Assembly: GCF_000686805.1 (NCBI RefSeq)
Contig: NZ_KK366019.1
Coordinates: forward strand, 244,470 to 308,469
DNA length: 64,000 bases
Source of the DNA: Bacillus sp. UNC41MFS5
GTDB taxonomy: Bacteria > Bacillota > Bacilli > Bacillales_B > DSM-18226
Direction: 5' to 3'
Each line of letters starts with the position of its first letter. Position 1 is the first letter of the stretch. The notes under the pieces are model-generated. The model did no database searches, had not been told where the DNA came from, and worked only from the letters and a program-made list of their open reading frames with translations. Positions 1 to 8,132 of the stretch are shown piece after piece. The translations under genes and the position numbers were made by a program.

Positions 1-135
1 AAGGCAGGCTTGGAAGTACTAGGATTATCAGGTGGACCAAGTAGATTACCGCTAGTACCTGCTTCAGAAAAGTTCAAATCAAAGATTGAAGCGATATTAA
101 ATGAATTAGGGGAATTAAAAGTGAAACAACTTTAA
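1..135 (+). CDS. 3' end of a dihydrodipicolinate synthase (DapA) family gene
   Basis: The window opens inside a reading frame whose last 44 codons read through LGLSGGPSRLPLVPASEKFK and end at TAA 133-135. A C-terminus with a glycine/proline turn (GGPSRLPL) and a final helix is typical of DapA-type class I aldolases, such as 4-hydroxy-tetrahydrodipicolinate synthase relatives. Many of these act in catabolism next to oxidases and transporters. The catalytic part lies outside the window, so the substrate cannot be judged. The adjacent FAD oxidase and MFS transporter suggest a small catabolic cluster. A decayed second copy of this 3' end lies just downstream. Confidence 0.6.
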   Translation, partial: KAGLEVLGLSGGPSRLPLVPASEKFKSKIEAILNELGELKVKQL

Positions 136-177
136 TTGAATTTGGAAAATCATAAATAAGGGTTGGGAAGAGATCCA

Positions 178-406
178 ATGATGGATGCAATTATACTAAG
201 CGGTGGACTTGTCGGTTTGTCTGCTGCCTATATAATGCTATTGATGAAGAAACTACATCGGGAACAGTAAAGGCAGGCGGCTTGGAAGCACTAGGATTAT
301 CAGGAGGACCAAGCAGATTACCACTAGTGCCTGCATCCGAAAAAGTTCAAATCAAAGATTGAAACAGTATTAATTGAACTAGGGGAACTAAGAGTAAAAC
401 AACTGT
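178..406 (+). pseudogene. Decayed tandem duplicate of the dapA-end/FAD-oxidase-start junction
   Basis: Positions 178-240 resemble the first 20 codons of the intact oxidase at 455 (ATG...GGTGGACTTG, then GGTTTGTCTGCTGCCT) but run straight into dapA-like sequence. From about 241 to 406 the sequence repeats bases 1-135 closely. An extra A in the GAAAAAG run near 340 shifts the frame, so it ends early as ASEKVQIKD. The spacer after each copy (ATTGAATTTGGAAAAT) is also repeated. The simplest reading is an old tandem duplication of about 270 bp followed by mutation. Neither fragment can make a useful protein. Confidence 0.75.
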
Positions 407-454
407 AATTGAATTTGGAAAATTATCAATAAAAAAGGGATGGGAGAAAATCCA

Positions 455-1846
455 ATGAAAGATGTAATTATTATAGGTGGTGGACTTGCAGGTTTGTCTG
501 CTGCCTGGCAGCTTAAACACCATGATACTTTACTTTTAGAATCCGATGATCGTATAGGCGGGCGTGTACGATCTGAACGTCGAGGAGATTATTGGTTAAA
601 TTGGGGCGGACATCTATATGCTGGACCTGGTTCGGCTACAGATGAATTATTTAAATCTGTAGGAATAACTGCAGCACCTGTACCTGGAATTTTAGCTGCA
701 ATGTCTTTGAATGGGAAGTTGCTTAAAGATGGTCCGGTTGAACTGTATCCATTTAGGGCCCCTATGTCATGGAAAGCTAGATTTGCTATGATACGTGCAG
801 GTGCTAAAGTGCGTGCAGCTGTTATCAAATATGGCAAAATGGCAAAAAAACGTCCGGGTGAGGACTATAGAGTTCAGCAACAACGAATTTTAGAATTTAT
901 GGATGATCGAACTTTTGCCGAATTTACTGGTAAATTACCACCAGATGCAGATGCCATTTTTAGACCTACCGTTAGCCGTTCGACTGGCAGTCCTGAGACC
1001 ATGACTGCGGGATCTGGTGTAGGATATTTCCACACTGTATGGAACAAAGATGATGGGTTAGGGAATAACATTGTTGGGGGGCCATCAACGCTTACGAACA
1101 CGATTGCAACAACATTAGGTGACCGGGTTCAACTAAATGCAAACGTTTTAGAAGTTCTTCAGAAAGAAGACCGTGTTGTCGTACACTATATTCAAGATGG
1201 CGTGAAGCATGTGGTGGAAGCACGTTATGCAGTACTCGCGACTCCTGCCACAATTACAAAAAATATAGCGAAAAACATTGACCCAGAAATCGCAGACGCT
1301 CTTGGTCAGATTAAATATGGTCCACATGTTAGTGCAGCATTTTTAACAAATGAAACAGGTCCTCAAGTTTGGGATGATGTATATTCTTTTGCTACGCCTA
1401 AAAGGTCATTTGACATTATTCTTCATCAATCAAATCTAGTCCGTTCTTGGGAAACTGAGAGGAAACAAGGAAGTAGTTTTATGACATTTTCACCTGGGGA
1501 AAGCGGGCGACGGCTAATTGATAAATCTGATGATGAAATTATTCGAATGAAATTGAAGGATTTAAATGAAATATTTCCTGGTTTTAGTGATCATGTAGTG
1601 GAAGCTCACGTAATGAAATTTCCATTTGGATCAGCTTATATTTTCCCAGGTCGTGCAGAACTACAGCCAATTTTAACAAAATCTGCTGGTCGATTGTTCT
1701 TAGCAGGTGATTATTTAGGCTCCAAATATACTGAAACAGCCATTCAGACGGGACTCACTGCAGCACAAAATATTAATAGCTTCCTGGAATTCAGAGTTCA
1801 TGAATCTCAAAAAGAGAAGAAATTTAAGGCTGTGTCTGGTGATTAA
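455..1846 (+). CDS. FAD-dependent amine oxidase / protoporphyrinogen-oxidase-like flavoprotein
   Basis: A 463-residue cytosolic flavoprotein. Residues 3-25 hold the Rossmann dinucleotide-binding motif (GGGLAGLSAAW), followed by the second FAD motif DDRIGGRVRS near residue 35. The C-terminal FAD signature LFLAGDYLGSKYTETAIQTG lies near residue 430. This architecture belongs to the NAD(P)-binding Rossmann/flavin amine oxidase superfamily, which oxidises amines or desaturates ring substrates with O2 or another acceptor. An upstream in-frame ATG at 440 exists. ATG 455 is preferred because GGGAG at 443-447 sits at good distance and the decayed duplicate has the same start. Substrate unknown; neighbours suggest catabolism. 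Confidence 0.75.
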   Translation: MKDVIIIGGGLAGLSAAWQLKHHDTLLLESDDRIGGRVRSERRGDYWLNWGGHLYAGPGSATDELFKSVGITAAPVPGILAAMSLNGKLLKDGPVELYPFRAPMSWKARFAMIRAGAKVRAAVIKYGKMAKKRPGEDYRVQQQRILEFMDDRTFAEFTGKLPPDADAIFRPTVSRSTGSPETMTAGSGVGYFHTVWNKDDGLGNNIVGGPSTLTNTIATTLGDRVQLNANVLEVLQKEDRVVVHYIQDGVKHVVEARYAVLATPATITKNIAKNIDPEIADALGQIKYGPHVSAAFLTNETGPQVWDDVYSFATPKRSFDIILHQSNLVRSWETERKQGSSFMTFSPGESGRRLIDKSDDEIIRMKLKDLNEIFPGFSDHVVEAHVMKFPFGSAYIFPGRAELQPILTKSAGRLFLAGDYLGSKYTETAIQTGLTAAQNINSFLEFRVHESQKEKKFKAVSGD

Positions 1847-1918
1847 TTACCAAGATTTTATTGAGAGAACTAGTTAAACTCATTGTGAAATTATACTAAT
1901 CTTTTATAGATTGAAAAG

Positions 1919-1967
1919 CCCTCATTAAACCTAGTTATTTACAATCAATGATGTGGGTTTATGAGGG
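1919..1967 (+). terminator. Hairpin after the amine oxidase gene (weak terminator)
   Basis: CCCTCATTAAACC (1919-1931) can pair with GGGTTTATGAGGG (1955-1967) across a 23-nt loop. No strong T-run follows, so it may be a factor-dependent or weak terminator. The rest of the 339-bp gap up to 2185 is AT-rich and shows no gene. Confidence 0.4.
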
Positions 1968-2109
1968 AAATCCCAAAACCTTTTAGATGATAGAATACGA
2001 AAACTCCTCAGTCTATCTAAAATACAGTCTTACATTATTTAATCTATTACCTTTCTGCAACTTAAGTGAACATAATACAGGAGAGAAGAAATTCCATCAA
2101 TGACGAAAA

Positions 2110-2123
2110 TGCAAACGTTTACT
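2110..2123 (+). promoter_or_regulatory. cre-like site upstream of the MFS transporter
   Basis: TGCAAACGTTTACT differs at two positions from the remembered catabolite-responsive element consensus TGWAANCGNTNWCA and lies 63 bp before the MFS start. Binding by CcpA would fit a catabolic transporter. The match is short and inexact, so this is a suggestion only. Confidence 0.3.
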
Positions 2124-2185
2124 TTACACTTTTCGGAAGGGATCACTTGAAATAAAAAAATTATTTCAATAACAGGAGGGAAATC

Positions 2186-3520
2186 ATGAATAAAGTCCGT
2201 ACAATGGAAGAAATGCCCTTAAGTCGATTTCATTTTAAAATGTTTACCTATTCCGCTGGGAGTGCATTCCTCGATGGGTATATTATAGGAATTATTGGGG
2301 TAGCCCTTTCTATCATAAAGACTCAATTCGATATGTCTTTAACCATGATGGGACTGCTTGGAACGGCCACTCTTGTGGGTATGTTTTTTGGTGGATTAAT
2401 AGGAGGGTATCTTACAGACATTATTGGCCGGAAGAAGATGTTTCTCATCGATATGATTGTCATGCTTGTTGTGTCAGTCCTTCAATTTTTTGCCAATGAT
2501 CCTATACAGTTGGTCATTTTGCGAATTATTTTAGGTATTGCAGTAGGGGCAGATTACCCCATTGCAGGAGCTTTAATGGCGGAATTTTCACCGAAAAAAA
2601 ATCGTGGTGGCTTACTTGGAGGGATTAATTCACTCTGGTATGTCGGATATGCTAGTTCCTTTTTGGTCGGATACTTTATGCTGTCTATCGGTGATACGAG
2701 CTGGAGATGGATGCTTGCAAGCAGTGCGGTCCCAGTATTTCTTTTGCTTATTGCACGTTTAAATATGCCAGAATCCCCTCAATGGCTGGCTACTAAAGGC
2801 AGGGAAAAAGAAGCTAACGCTATTATTCAGAAAATATTCGGGGATAATGTGGTCATATCGGCTGCACCATTGTCTAAAGTGAAAACCAGCTTTCTTGATA
2901 TATTTCGAAATGGTAATGGGAAATGGACCATTTTCGTATCGGTTTTCTGGTCGCTTCAACTTATACCTACTTTTGGAATAGGAACCTATATCCCAGAGAT
3001 CCTTGCACAATTAGGTTTTGCTAATGGAAAGGTGGAATATCTTGGGTCAGCGATCCTTAATATAATCTATCTTGTTGGCTTGATTCCTTTTCTTTATTAG
3101 GTTGAAAAATGGGGAAGAAGACCGACAATTATTTGGCCGTTTTTTATATCTTCCATCTCTTTATTCATACTGGGAGCAACCTCTGGATTAAAAATGTCAT
3201 TTGTTTTTGTCTTAGCTCTTTTTGTTATCTATGGAATTTTTAATAATGCGATGGGAATGCATGAATGGATCTATCCGAATGAGCTTTTCCCAACCCATAT
3301 TCGGGGTACGGCAGTGGGATTTGCCACAGCAATAACCCGTGCCGCCTCCGCCACTAGCACGTTTCTCTTCCCAACCATTATGGCGAACTATGGTTTGGCA
3401 GTAACATTGTATATTTGTGGGGGGCTGTTTTTCATTGGATTCCTACTCTGTTTATTCATGGCTCCGGAAACAAAGAATATGAGTTTAACGGAATCGAGCT
3501 CTATACGGAAAGTCTCGTAA
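2186..3520 (+). pseudogene. MFS sugar/metabolite:H+ symporter, interrupted by one in-frame TAG
   Basis: The 5' part (2186-3100, 304 codons) and the 3' part (to 3520) are in the same frame, separated only by TAG 3098-3100. Read through, the gene encodes about 444 residues with the twelve-helix MFS layout. It has the loop motif GYLTDIIGRKKMF, the central GADYPIAGALMAEFSPKK and the C-terminal YPNELFPTHIRGTAVGF typical of sugar-porter relatives. The stop falls in the loop before VEKWGRRP, the second-half copy of the MFS motif. The ribosome binding site AGGAGGG precedes ATG 2186. A one-base change (TTG or CAG to TAG) or a sequencing error would explain it; expression of half transporters is unlikely to be useful. 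Confidence 0.8.
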
Positions 3521-3556
3521 TGAGGAAAAACGGTTAAATAGAAAGAGTTAGGGTTT

Positions 3557-3649
3557 ATGGAACAGCAGAAACAATTAAGTTTCTGGGGAAGGAATGACCC
3601 GATTAGCGGCAAAGTGATTAATCGGGTTATTCCCTTTATGGAAATATGA
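3557..3649 (+). CDS. Possible 30-codon ORF before the DMT exporter
   Basis: ATG 3557 opens 30 codons (start MEQQKQLSFWGRNDPISGKV) ending at TGA 3647-3649, overlapping the ribosome binding site of the next gene. There is no clear Shine-Dalgarno before it. The protein could be the remnant of a longer gene or a translated leader. A 9-bp inverted repeat (ACCCGATTA 3597-3605, TAATCGGGT 3619-3627) lies inside it. No family is recognised. Confidence 0.25.
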   Translation: MEQQKQLSFWGRNDPISGKVINRVIPFMEI

Positions 3650-3659
3650 GGTGCATAAA

Positions 3660-4610
3660 ATGGAAAAACTGGCGAGCTTAAGAGTTTACATCATTACAAT
3701 TGCTGGTGCGGTATGTTGGGGGCTTATTGGTTTATTTATTGCTCCGTTGTATGCCCGCGGCTTCACGGCTTGGGACGTAGTTGCTATTCGGGGGATTTTT
3801 ACCTTTGTTATCTTACTTCTGATAATGACAGTATTTTATCGAGATCAGCTGCGTACCAGATTAAAAGATCATATTTTTTTCGCTTGTGCGGGAATTTTTA
3901 GTATCGCTTTATTTAATTTTTTTTATTTTGAAGTTTTTTCTCAATCGAGTTTATCCCTTGCAGTAACACTTTTATATACAGGTCCACTGTTTGTAACCAT
4001 CCTGTCCCGCCTCTTTTTTAAAGAGCCCTTGACTATTCGTAAAGGCTGGGCACTGGCTCTTGCTATTACAGGTTGTGCATTTGTTGTTGGCCTGCTGCCG
4101 CTCGGCCAAGCAGGAATAAATATGAAAACTTTGCTAATGGGGATTCTATCAGGATTTTGTTATGCGTTGTATAGTATTTTTAGTAAACCTGTAACCCAAA
4201 GGTATTCTGCTTTGACAATTACAACGTACACATTTCTTTATACGAGTTTATTCATGTTATTGACAAGTGACATAATAAAAAAGACGGATCAATTTCAATA
4301 TGCCGATGTTTGGATGTCAGCGGTGCTGTTAGCGTTAGTAGGAACAGTTGCAGCTTTTGTTTTGTACACTTCAGGACTAAAGCATTTAGAAGCTAGTAAG
4401 GCCTCCATTTTAGCAACGATTGAACCTATCATTGCAGTAGTAACTGGAGTACTTTTTCTAGGGGAACATCTACGGGGATGGCAGGTGTTAGGAATCGGAT
4501 TGGTTTTATATTCCGCCATTCTTGTCGCAGATGGAAGGTCTAAGGCTAAGAAAAGCGAGAGGAGGAAAGCACAATATGATACTACTAGAGCAGGAAAAAA
4601 GTGTATATGA
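3660..4610 (+). CDS. EamA/DMT-family transporter
   Basis: A 316-residue integral membrane protein with about ten hydrophobic helices in two EamA repeats. The first is near residues 10-140, beginning with the typical AGAVCWGLIGLF. The second is near residues 155-295 and contains LKHLEASKASILATIEPIIA, the hallmark end of the DMT fold. Members of the drug/metabolite transporter superfamily export amino acids, nucleobases or drugs. GTG 3651 is in frame upstream, but ATG 3660 sits six bases after GAGGTG (3648-3653) and is preferred. Its 3' end overlaps the next gene by 35 bp, so the two are probably translated from one mRNA. Confidence 0.85.
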   Translation: MEKLASLRVYIITIAGAVCWGLIGLFIAPLYARGFTAWDVVAIRGIFTFVILLLIMTVFYRDQLRTRLKDHIFFACAGIFSIALFNFFYFEVFSQSSLSLAVTLLYTGPLFVTILSRLFFKEPLTIRKGWALALAITGCAFVVGLLPLGQAGINMKTLLMGILSGFCYALYSIFSKPVTQRYSALTITTYTFLYTSLFMLLTSDIIKKTDQFQYADVWMSAVLLALVGTVAAFVLYTSGLKHLEASKASILATIEPIIAVVTGVLFLGEHLRGWQVLGIGLVLYSAILVADGRSKAKKSERRKAQYDTTRAGKKCI

Positions 4611-5073
4611 CGTTTTAGAGCAACTAAACATTTCCTTTAAAAGGTATGAACATGTACCTGTTTTCACAGTTGAAGAAATTCGTAATTTGGATATCACAAT
4701 TCCCGGGGGACATACTAAAAATTTATTTTTAAGAAATCGAAAAGGGGATAAACATTTTTTAGTGATTGTATCAGAAGATAAGGATGTAGATTTGAAGAGT
4801 TTATCTAAGCTTATTGATAGTACTCCGTTGAGTTTTGGTTCACCGGAAAGACTGAATAAATATTTAAAAGTATATCCTGGAGCAGTCGGCGCTTTCGGAT
4901 TGATAAATGACACGAATAACGATGTACAGGTTGTATTAGATAGTGATTTACTTGATAAAGACACAATTAACTTTCATCCCAATGTAAACACAGCAACAGT
5001 AAACCTTTCAGTTCAAGACTTTAGAAGATACCTTGATTTAATCAATAATTCTGTTTCAATAATATCCTTATAA
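4576..5073 (+). CDS. ProX/YbaK-type aminoacyl-tRNA deacylase (PrdX-like)
   Basis: A 165-residue protein of the YbaK/ProX editing superfamily. Such proteins hydrolyse mischarged tRNA in trans, with ProXp-ala clearing Ala-tRNA(Pro). Visible family marks are the substrate-pocket strand TKNLFLRNRKGD near residue 50, the PGAVGAFGLIND segment near residue 98 and FHPNVNTATV near residue 138. ATG 4576 follows GAGGAGG (4558-4564); a longer frame from 4522 lacks a ribosome binding site. It overlaps the DMT gene's end. An amino-acid exporter followed by a tRNA editor would make sense if both protect against a non-cognate amino acid, but that is inference. Confidence 0.78.
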   Translation: MILLEQEKSVYDVLEQLNISFKRYEHVPVFTVEEIRNLDITIPGGHTKNLFLRNRKGDKHFLVIVSEDKDVDLKSLSKLIDSTPLSFGSPERLNKYLKVYPGAVGAFGLINDTNNDVQVVLDSDLLDKDTINFHPNVNTATVNLSVQDFRRYLDLINNSVSIISL

Positions 5074-5080
5074 TCCGAAC

Positions 5081-5107
5081 GGGCGCCATTCAGAAGGCGT
5101 CCTTTTT
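5081..5107 (+). terminator. Intrinsic terminator after the ProX-like gene
   Basis: GGGCGCC (5081-5087) pairs with GGCGTCC (5096-5102) through one G-T pair across an 8-nt loop and is followed by TTTTT. Confidence 0.8.
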
Positions 5108-5201
5108 GAATTGAGCCTTTTCTCGAATATGAGATATAATGGACTCAAGGTGAATATTGTTGATTGATATTTATAAATTGAAGGTAAAAAGAGGGATATA
5201 T

Positions 5202-6071
5202 ATGAGTTTAGAAAATCCAAAAACAATAATTAAAAAAATAGTTGATATTAAAGATTCTTTTCCCAAAAAACAAAGAAAGTTATGCGATTATATTCTAAAG
5301 AATTATCAGTCAATAGGATTGATAACAATTAAAGAGCTTGCCAATAATGCCGAAGTTGGAATTTCAACTGTGATGCGTACGATAAATGCCTTAGGGTATG
5401 AAAATTTTAATGACTTACGAAAAGATATCTACGATGAATCGTTTCCTTCCGAATCAAGGTGGGCATTAAAGAAGTCTATTACAGATACTAATAACGAAGA
5501 AGCGAGCGTTTCAACTTTGGTACAAGTTTGGAAAGAATCAGTTGATTTATTAGACAAATCTTTAGATTCCGATTTGATGAAAAATTTCGAAATTGCTATT
5601 GATTTCATTGAAAAATCAAGTTTTATCAATGTTTTGGGTACTCGGCCGTACAAAGCAACTGCATTATATTTTGAACAGTTGCTTGGAGAATTCTACTCTA
5701 GGATAAGGCAACTAGGCCATGATACGGAAGTGATTTTTGATAGGATTTTACAATTTGAAAAGGATGAAATTTTAGTGGTTTTTGCATTCGAGCCTTACAC
5801 TAATCGAGTTATCGAAGCAGTTAAGCTGGCGTATGAACTAGGCAATAGCATTATACTGATAACGGACTATATCTCATGTCCAATTATTTCATATGCGTCC
5901 GTAACGTTGAAAGTAGAAGTTAGTAAAGAACAATTTTCAGTTGTACCTATTATAGCATTGATAGACGCATTGGTAATTGAACTTGGTAAAAGATCATCAG
6001 AAGAATCGATAAAAAAATTGAAAAGACTTGAAAAAACACTTAAAGAAAAGAATGTATTGTTTTCTTATTAA
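5202..6071 (+). CDS. RpiR-family transcriptional regulator (HTH-SIS)
   Basis: A 289-residue regulator. Residues about 10-85 form the RpiR helix-turn-helix, with the typical KKQRKLCDYILKNYQSIG and the recognition region NNAEVGISTVMRTINALGYE. Residues about 120-260 form a SIS domain that binds a phosphosugar, with LGTRPYKATALYFEQLL and the later EILVVFAFEPYT. Regulators of this type usually control sugar or amino-sugar catabolic genes. ATG 5202 follows AGAGGGAT at a normal distance; the longer frame from TTG 5157 has no ribosome binding site. It stands alone between two terminators, so its target is not evident, though the broken MFS gene upstream is a candidate. Confidence 0.85.
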   Translation: MSLENPKTIIKKIVDIKDSFPKKQRKLCDYILKNYQSIGLITIKELANNAEVGISTVMRTINALGYENFNDLRKDIYDESFPSESRWALKKSITDTNNEEASVSTLVQVWKESVDLLDKSLDSDLMKNFEIAIDFIEKSSFINVLGTRPYKATALYFEQLLGEFYSRIRQLGHDTEVIFDRILQFEKDEILVVFAFEPYTNRVIEAVKLAYELGNSIILITDYISCPIISYASVTLKVEVSKEQFSVVPIIALIDALVIELGKRSSEESIKKLKRLEKTLKEKNVLFSY

Positions 6072-6123
6072 CCTATGTATGGAAGACTCCATCGGAACGG
6101 TTAATAGTTTTGAAAAAATTACC

Positions 6124-6153
6124 CGCTTGCCTTGGATGGCAGGCGTTTTTTTT
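6124..6153 (+). terminator. Intrinsic terminator after the RpiR gene
   Basis: CGCTTGCC (6124-6131) pairs with GGCAGGCG (6138-6145), one wobble pair, followed by eight T. Confidence 0.85.
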
Positions 6154-6168
6154 GTAGAAAAGGGTGTA

Positions 6169-6355
6169 ACTATCGGATAGCATCGGATTACTCATGGATA
6201 ACTCCGGAATACTCTCGGTTGGGGATGCATAATACTCTCGGATAAGGTGAATTTACTCTCGACAGCTACTTTACTGGCGGATGGCGCCACAAAACTGGCG
6301 GATGCGCCACAAAACTGGCGGATAACGCCAAATTACTGGCGCCGCCACCCCAACC
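6169..6355 (+). repeat. Degenerate array of ~21-bp repeats between RpiR and yunF
   Basis: Nine ACT-starting units begin at 6169, 6190, 6211, 6234, 6255, 6273, 6294, 6314 and 6335. Spacing is mostly 21 bp, with 18, 20 and 23 as exceptions. The left half uses a core like ACTCTCGGATA; the right half uses ACTGGCGGATNNCGCCA, in which TGGCG and CGCCA are short inverted repeats. The array fills most of the 365-bp gap 6072-6436, in which no convincing gene is seen. Its period matches the two arrays at 60.6 and 61.9 kb although the sequence differs. Confidence 0.7.
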
Positions 6356-6436
6356 CCCAACTCCCTTTTCCTCCATTCAAAAATTACCACTATCCAAAAA
6401 TGGTTATGCTATTATTAATAGTTGGAGGTGAGTTTT

Positions 6437-7282
6437 TTGATCTATATCGGCGTAACAGGCTGGGGCGATCATGACAGCTTGTATCCAGGTCAGATATCCT
6501 CACGGGATAAGTTAAAAGCCTATTCAGGCCATTTTCCAATCGTTGAAGTAGATTCGGCCTTTTATGCGATTCAGCCGAAAAGAAATGCTGAAAAGTGGGT
6601 TAATGAAACACCGACTGGCTTCCAGTTTATCGTCAAAGCCTACCAAGGAATGACCGGACATATGCGCGGAGAAATTCCGTTTGAAAATAAACAAGCGATG
6701 TTTAGAGCTTTCAAAGAATCGCTCGAGCCATACATAGAAACAAATAAATTGGCAATGACACTCTTTCAATTTCCACCTTGGTTTACCTGTACGAGAGAAA
6801 ATGTCCAATACTTAAGATGGTGCAAGCAGGAAATGGGGGATATTCCATCTGCATTAGAATTCAGACACCAATCCTGGTTTGCACCCTTGTATCGTCAAAA
6901 AACCATTGAGTTTATGACGGAAGGAAAATGGATTCATAGTATTTGCGATGAACCACAATCAGGAGAAGGGTCCATCCCAACGGTATTGCACTCTACCACG
7001 CCTGAGAAGGTCCTCGTCCGTTTTCATGGCCGTAATTTCCATGGCTGGCAAAAACGAGTCGGAGTCGATTGGCGCGAGGTTCGTTATCTTTACCGCTATA
7101 ACCATCAAGAGTTAGAAGAATGGGCAAACTCGATTCAAGAATTAGTTAAAGGCTCGAAAGATATCTATCTCCTTTTTAACAACAATTCTGGCGGAGATGC
7201 TGCTGATAATGCAAAGGAAATGATTGATCTTTTGCATCTCGAATACAAGGGGCTTGCTCCACGCCAGTTGGATCTACTATAA
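6437..7282 (+). CDS. yunF: DUF72 family protein YunF
   Basis: A 281-residue soluble protein of the DUF72 (TIM-barrel-like) family. It starts with the diagnostic IYIGVTGWGDHDSLYP, and near residue 145 has ALEFRHQSW, a segment kept throughout the family. The biochemical function is not established. TTG 6437 is chosen as start because GGAGGTG (6424-6430) lies six bases upstream and the family begins MIYIG; the longer frame from 6422 would include the ribosome binding site. It is followed after 21 bp by yunE and yunD, the same trio and order as in B. subtilis, so the three probably form an operon. Confidence 0.85.
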   Translation: MIYIGVTGWGDHDSLYPGQISSRDKLKAYSGHFPIVEVDSAFYAIQPKRNAEKWVNETPTGFQFIVKAYQGMTGHMRGEIPFENKQAMFRAFKESLEPYIETNKLAMTLFQFPPWFTCTRENVQYLRWCKQEMGDIPSALEFRHQSWFAPLYRQKTIEFMTEGKWIHSICDEPQSGEGSIPTVLHSTTPEKVLVRFHGRNFHGWQKRVGVDWREVRYLYRYNHQELEEWANSIQELVKGSKDIYLLFNNNSGGDAADNAKEMIDLLHLEYKGLAPRQLDLL

Positions 7283-7303
7283 AAAGTTAGGAGAAGAAAT
7301 AAC

Positions 7304-8125
7304 ATGGAATGGATTTTAATCGTATTTATTGGTATACTCGGAAGCTCTTTAGGCTCGCTCATTGGTTTAGGAGGCGGGATTGTTATTGTTCCCTCATTAC
7401 TTTATTTATCAACACTGTCAGCCTTTGGGCATATAACACCTCAGGTGGCGGTGGGAACCTCCCTTTTTACGATGATTTTTACAGGACTTTCCTCCACCTT
7501 AGCGTATATGAAACATAAGACCATTGATTATAAGAGCGGCTTGATTTTTCTGATTGGCAGCGGTCCCGGAAGTATCTTGGGGGCATGGGTAACAGAAGGC
7601 TTACATATGAAGACCTTCAATATCTTTTTCGGGCTATTTATTATTTTTGTTTCAATTATATTATTACTAAAGGACAAATTAAAGCCACTGCCATATAAGA
7701 AGGACCGGGGAATCGTCCGCACGTTTACCGATAATCGAGGGAATATCTCAGAATATGGATATAATCCAGTTATGGCCATTCTGATTGCCTTTGTTGTGGG
7801 TTTTATATCGGGGATTTTTGGGGTGGGCGGCGGCTCCTTACTGGTTCCAACAATGATTTTGATTTTCTTTTTTCCACCCCATGTGGCTACGGCTACATCG
7901 ATGTTTATGATTTTACCAACTTCATTACTGAGCTCGATTACGCACATTACCTTAGGAAATGTTGACTGGATATACGCACTGGCATTAGTTCCAGGGGCAT
8001 GGATTGGAGCCCAAATAGGGGTTTATTTAAACACTAAGCTTAAGAGTAAAACGATTGTCTTAATTTTACGAACGATTCTCATCATTGTCGGGATTCGTTT
8101 AATTTATCAAGGAATTCTTGGGTAG
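7304..8125 (+). CDS. yunE: TauE/SafE-family sulfite exporter-like membrane protein YunE
   Basis: A 273-residue polytopic membrane protein with the two TauE/SafE repeats. The first begins near residue 8 with GSSLGSLIGLGGGIVIVP and the second near residue 165 with GFISGIFGVGGGSLLVPT. These glycine-rich motifs are the family signature. Members export sulfite or organosulfonates; the substrate here is unknown. GGAGAAG lies a normal distance before ATG 7304. The 3' end overlaps the upstream region of yunD, whose start lies eight bases past the stop, which suggests translational coupling. Confidence 0.88.
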   Translation: MEWILIVFIGILGSSLGSLIGLGGGIVIVPSLLYLSTLSAFGHITPQVAVGTSLFTMIFTGLSSTLAYMKHKTIDYKSGLIFLIGSGPGSILGAWVTEGLHMKTFNIFFGLFIIFVSIILLLKDKLKPLPYKKDRGIVRTFTDNRGNISEYGYNPVMAILIAFVVGFISGIFGVGGGSLLVPTMILIFFFPPHVATATSMFMILPTSLLSSITHITLGNVDWIYALALVPGAWIGAQIGVYLNTKLKSKTIVLILRTILIIVGIRLIYQGILG

Positions 8126-8132
8126 GTACAGA

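Noticed and set aside
4506..4964. 152-codon minus-strand ORF opposite the ProX-like gene
   Set aside because: Shadow of the plus-strand gene, with no ribosome binding site and no family resemblance.
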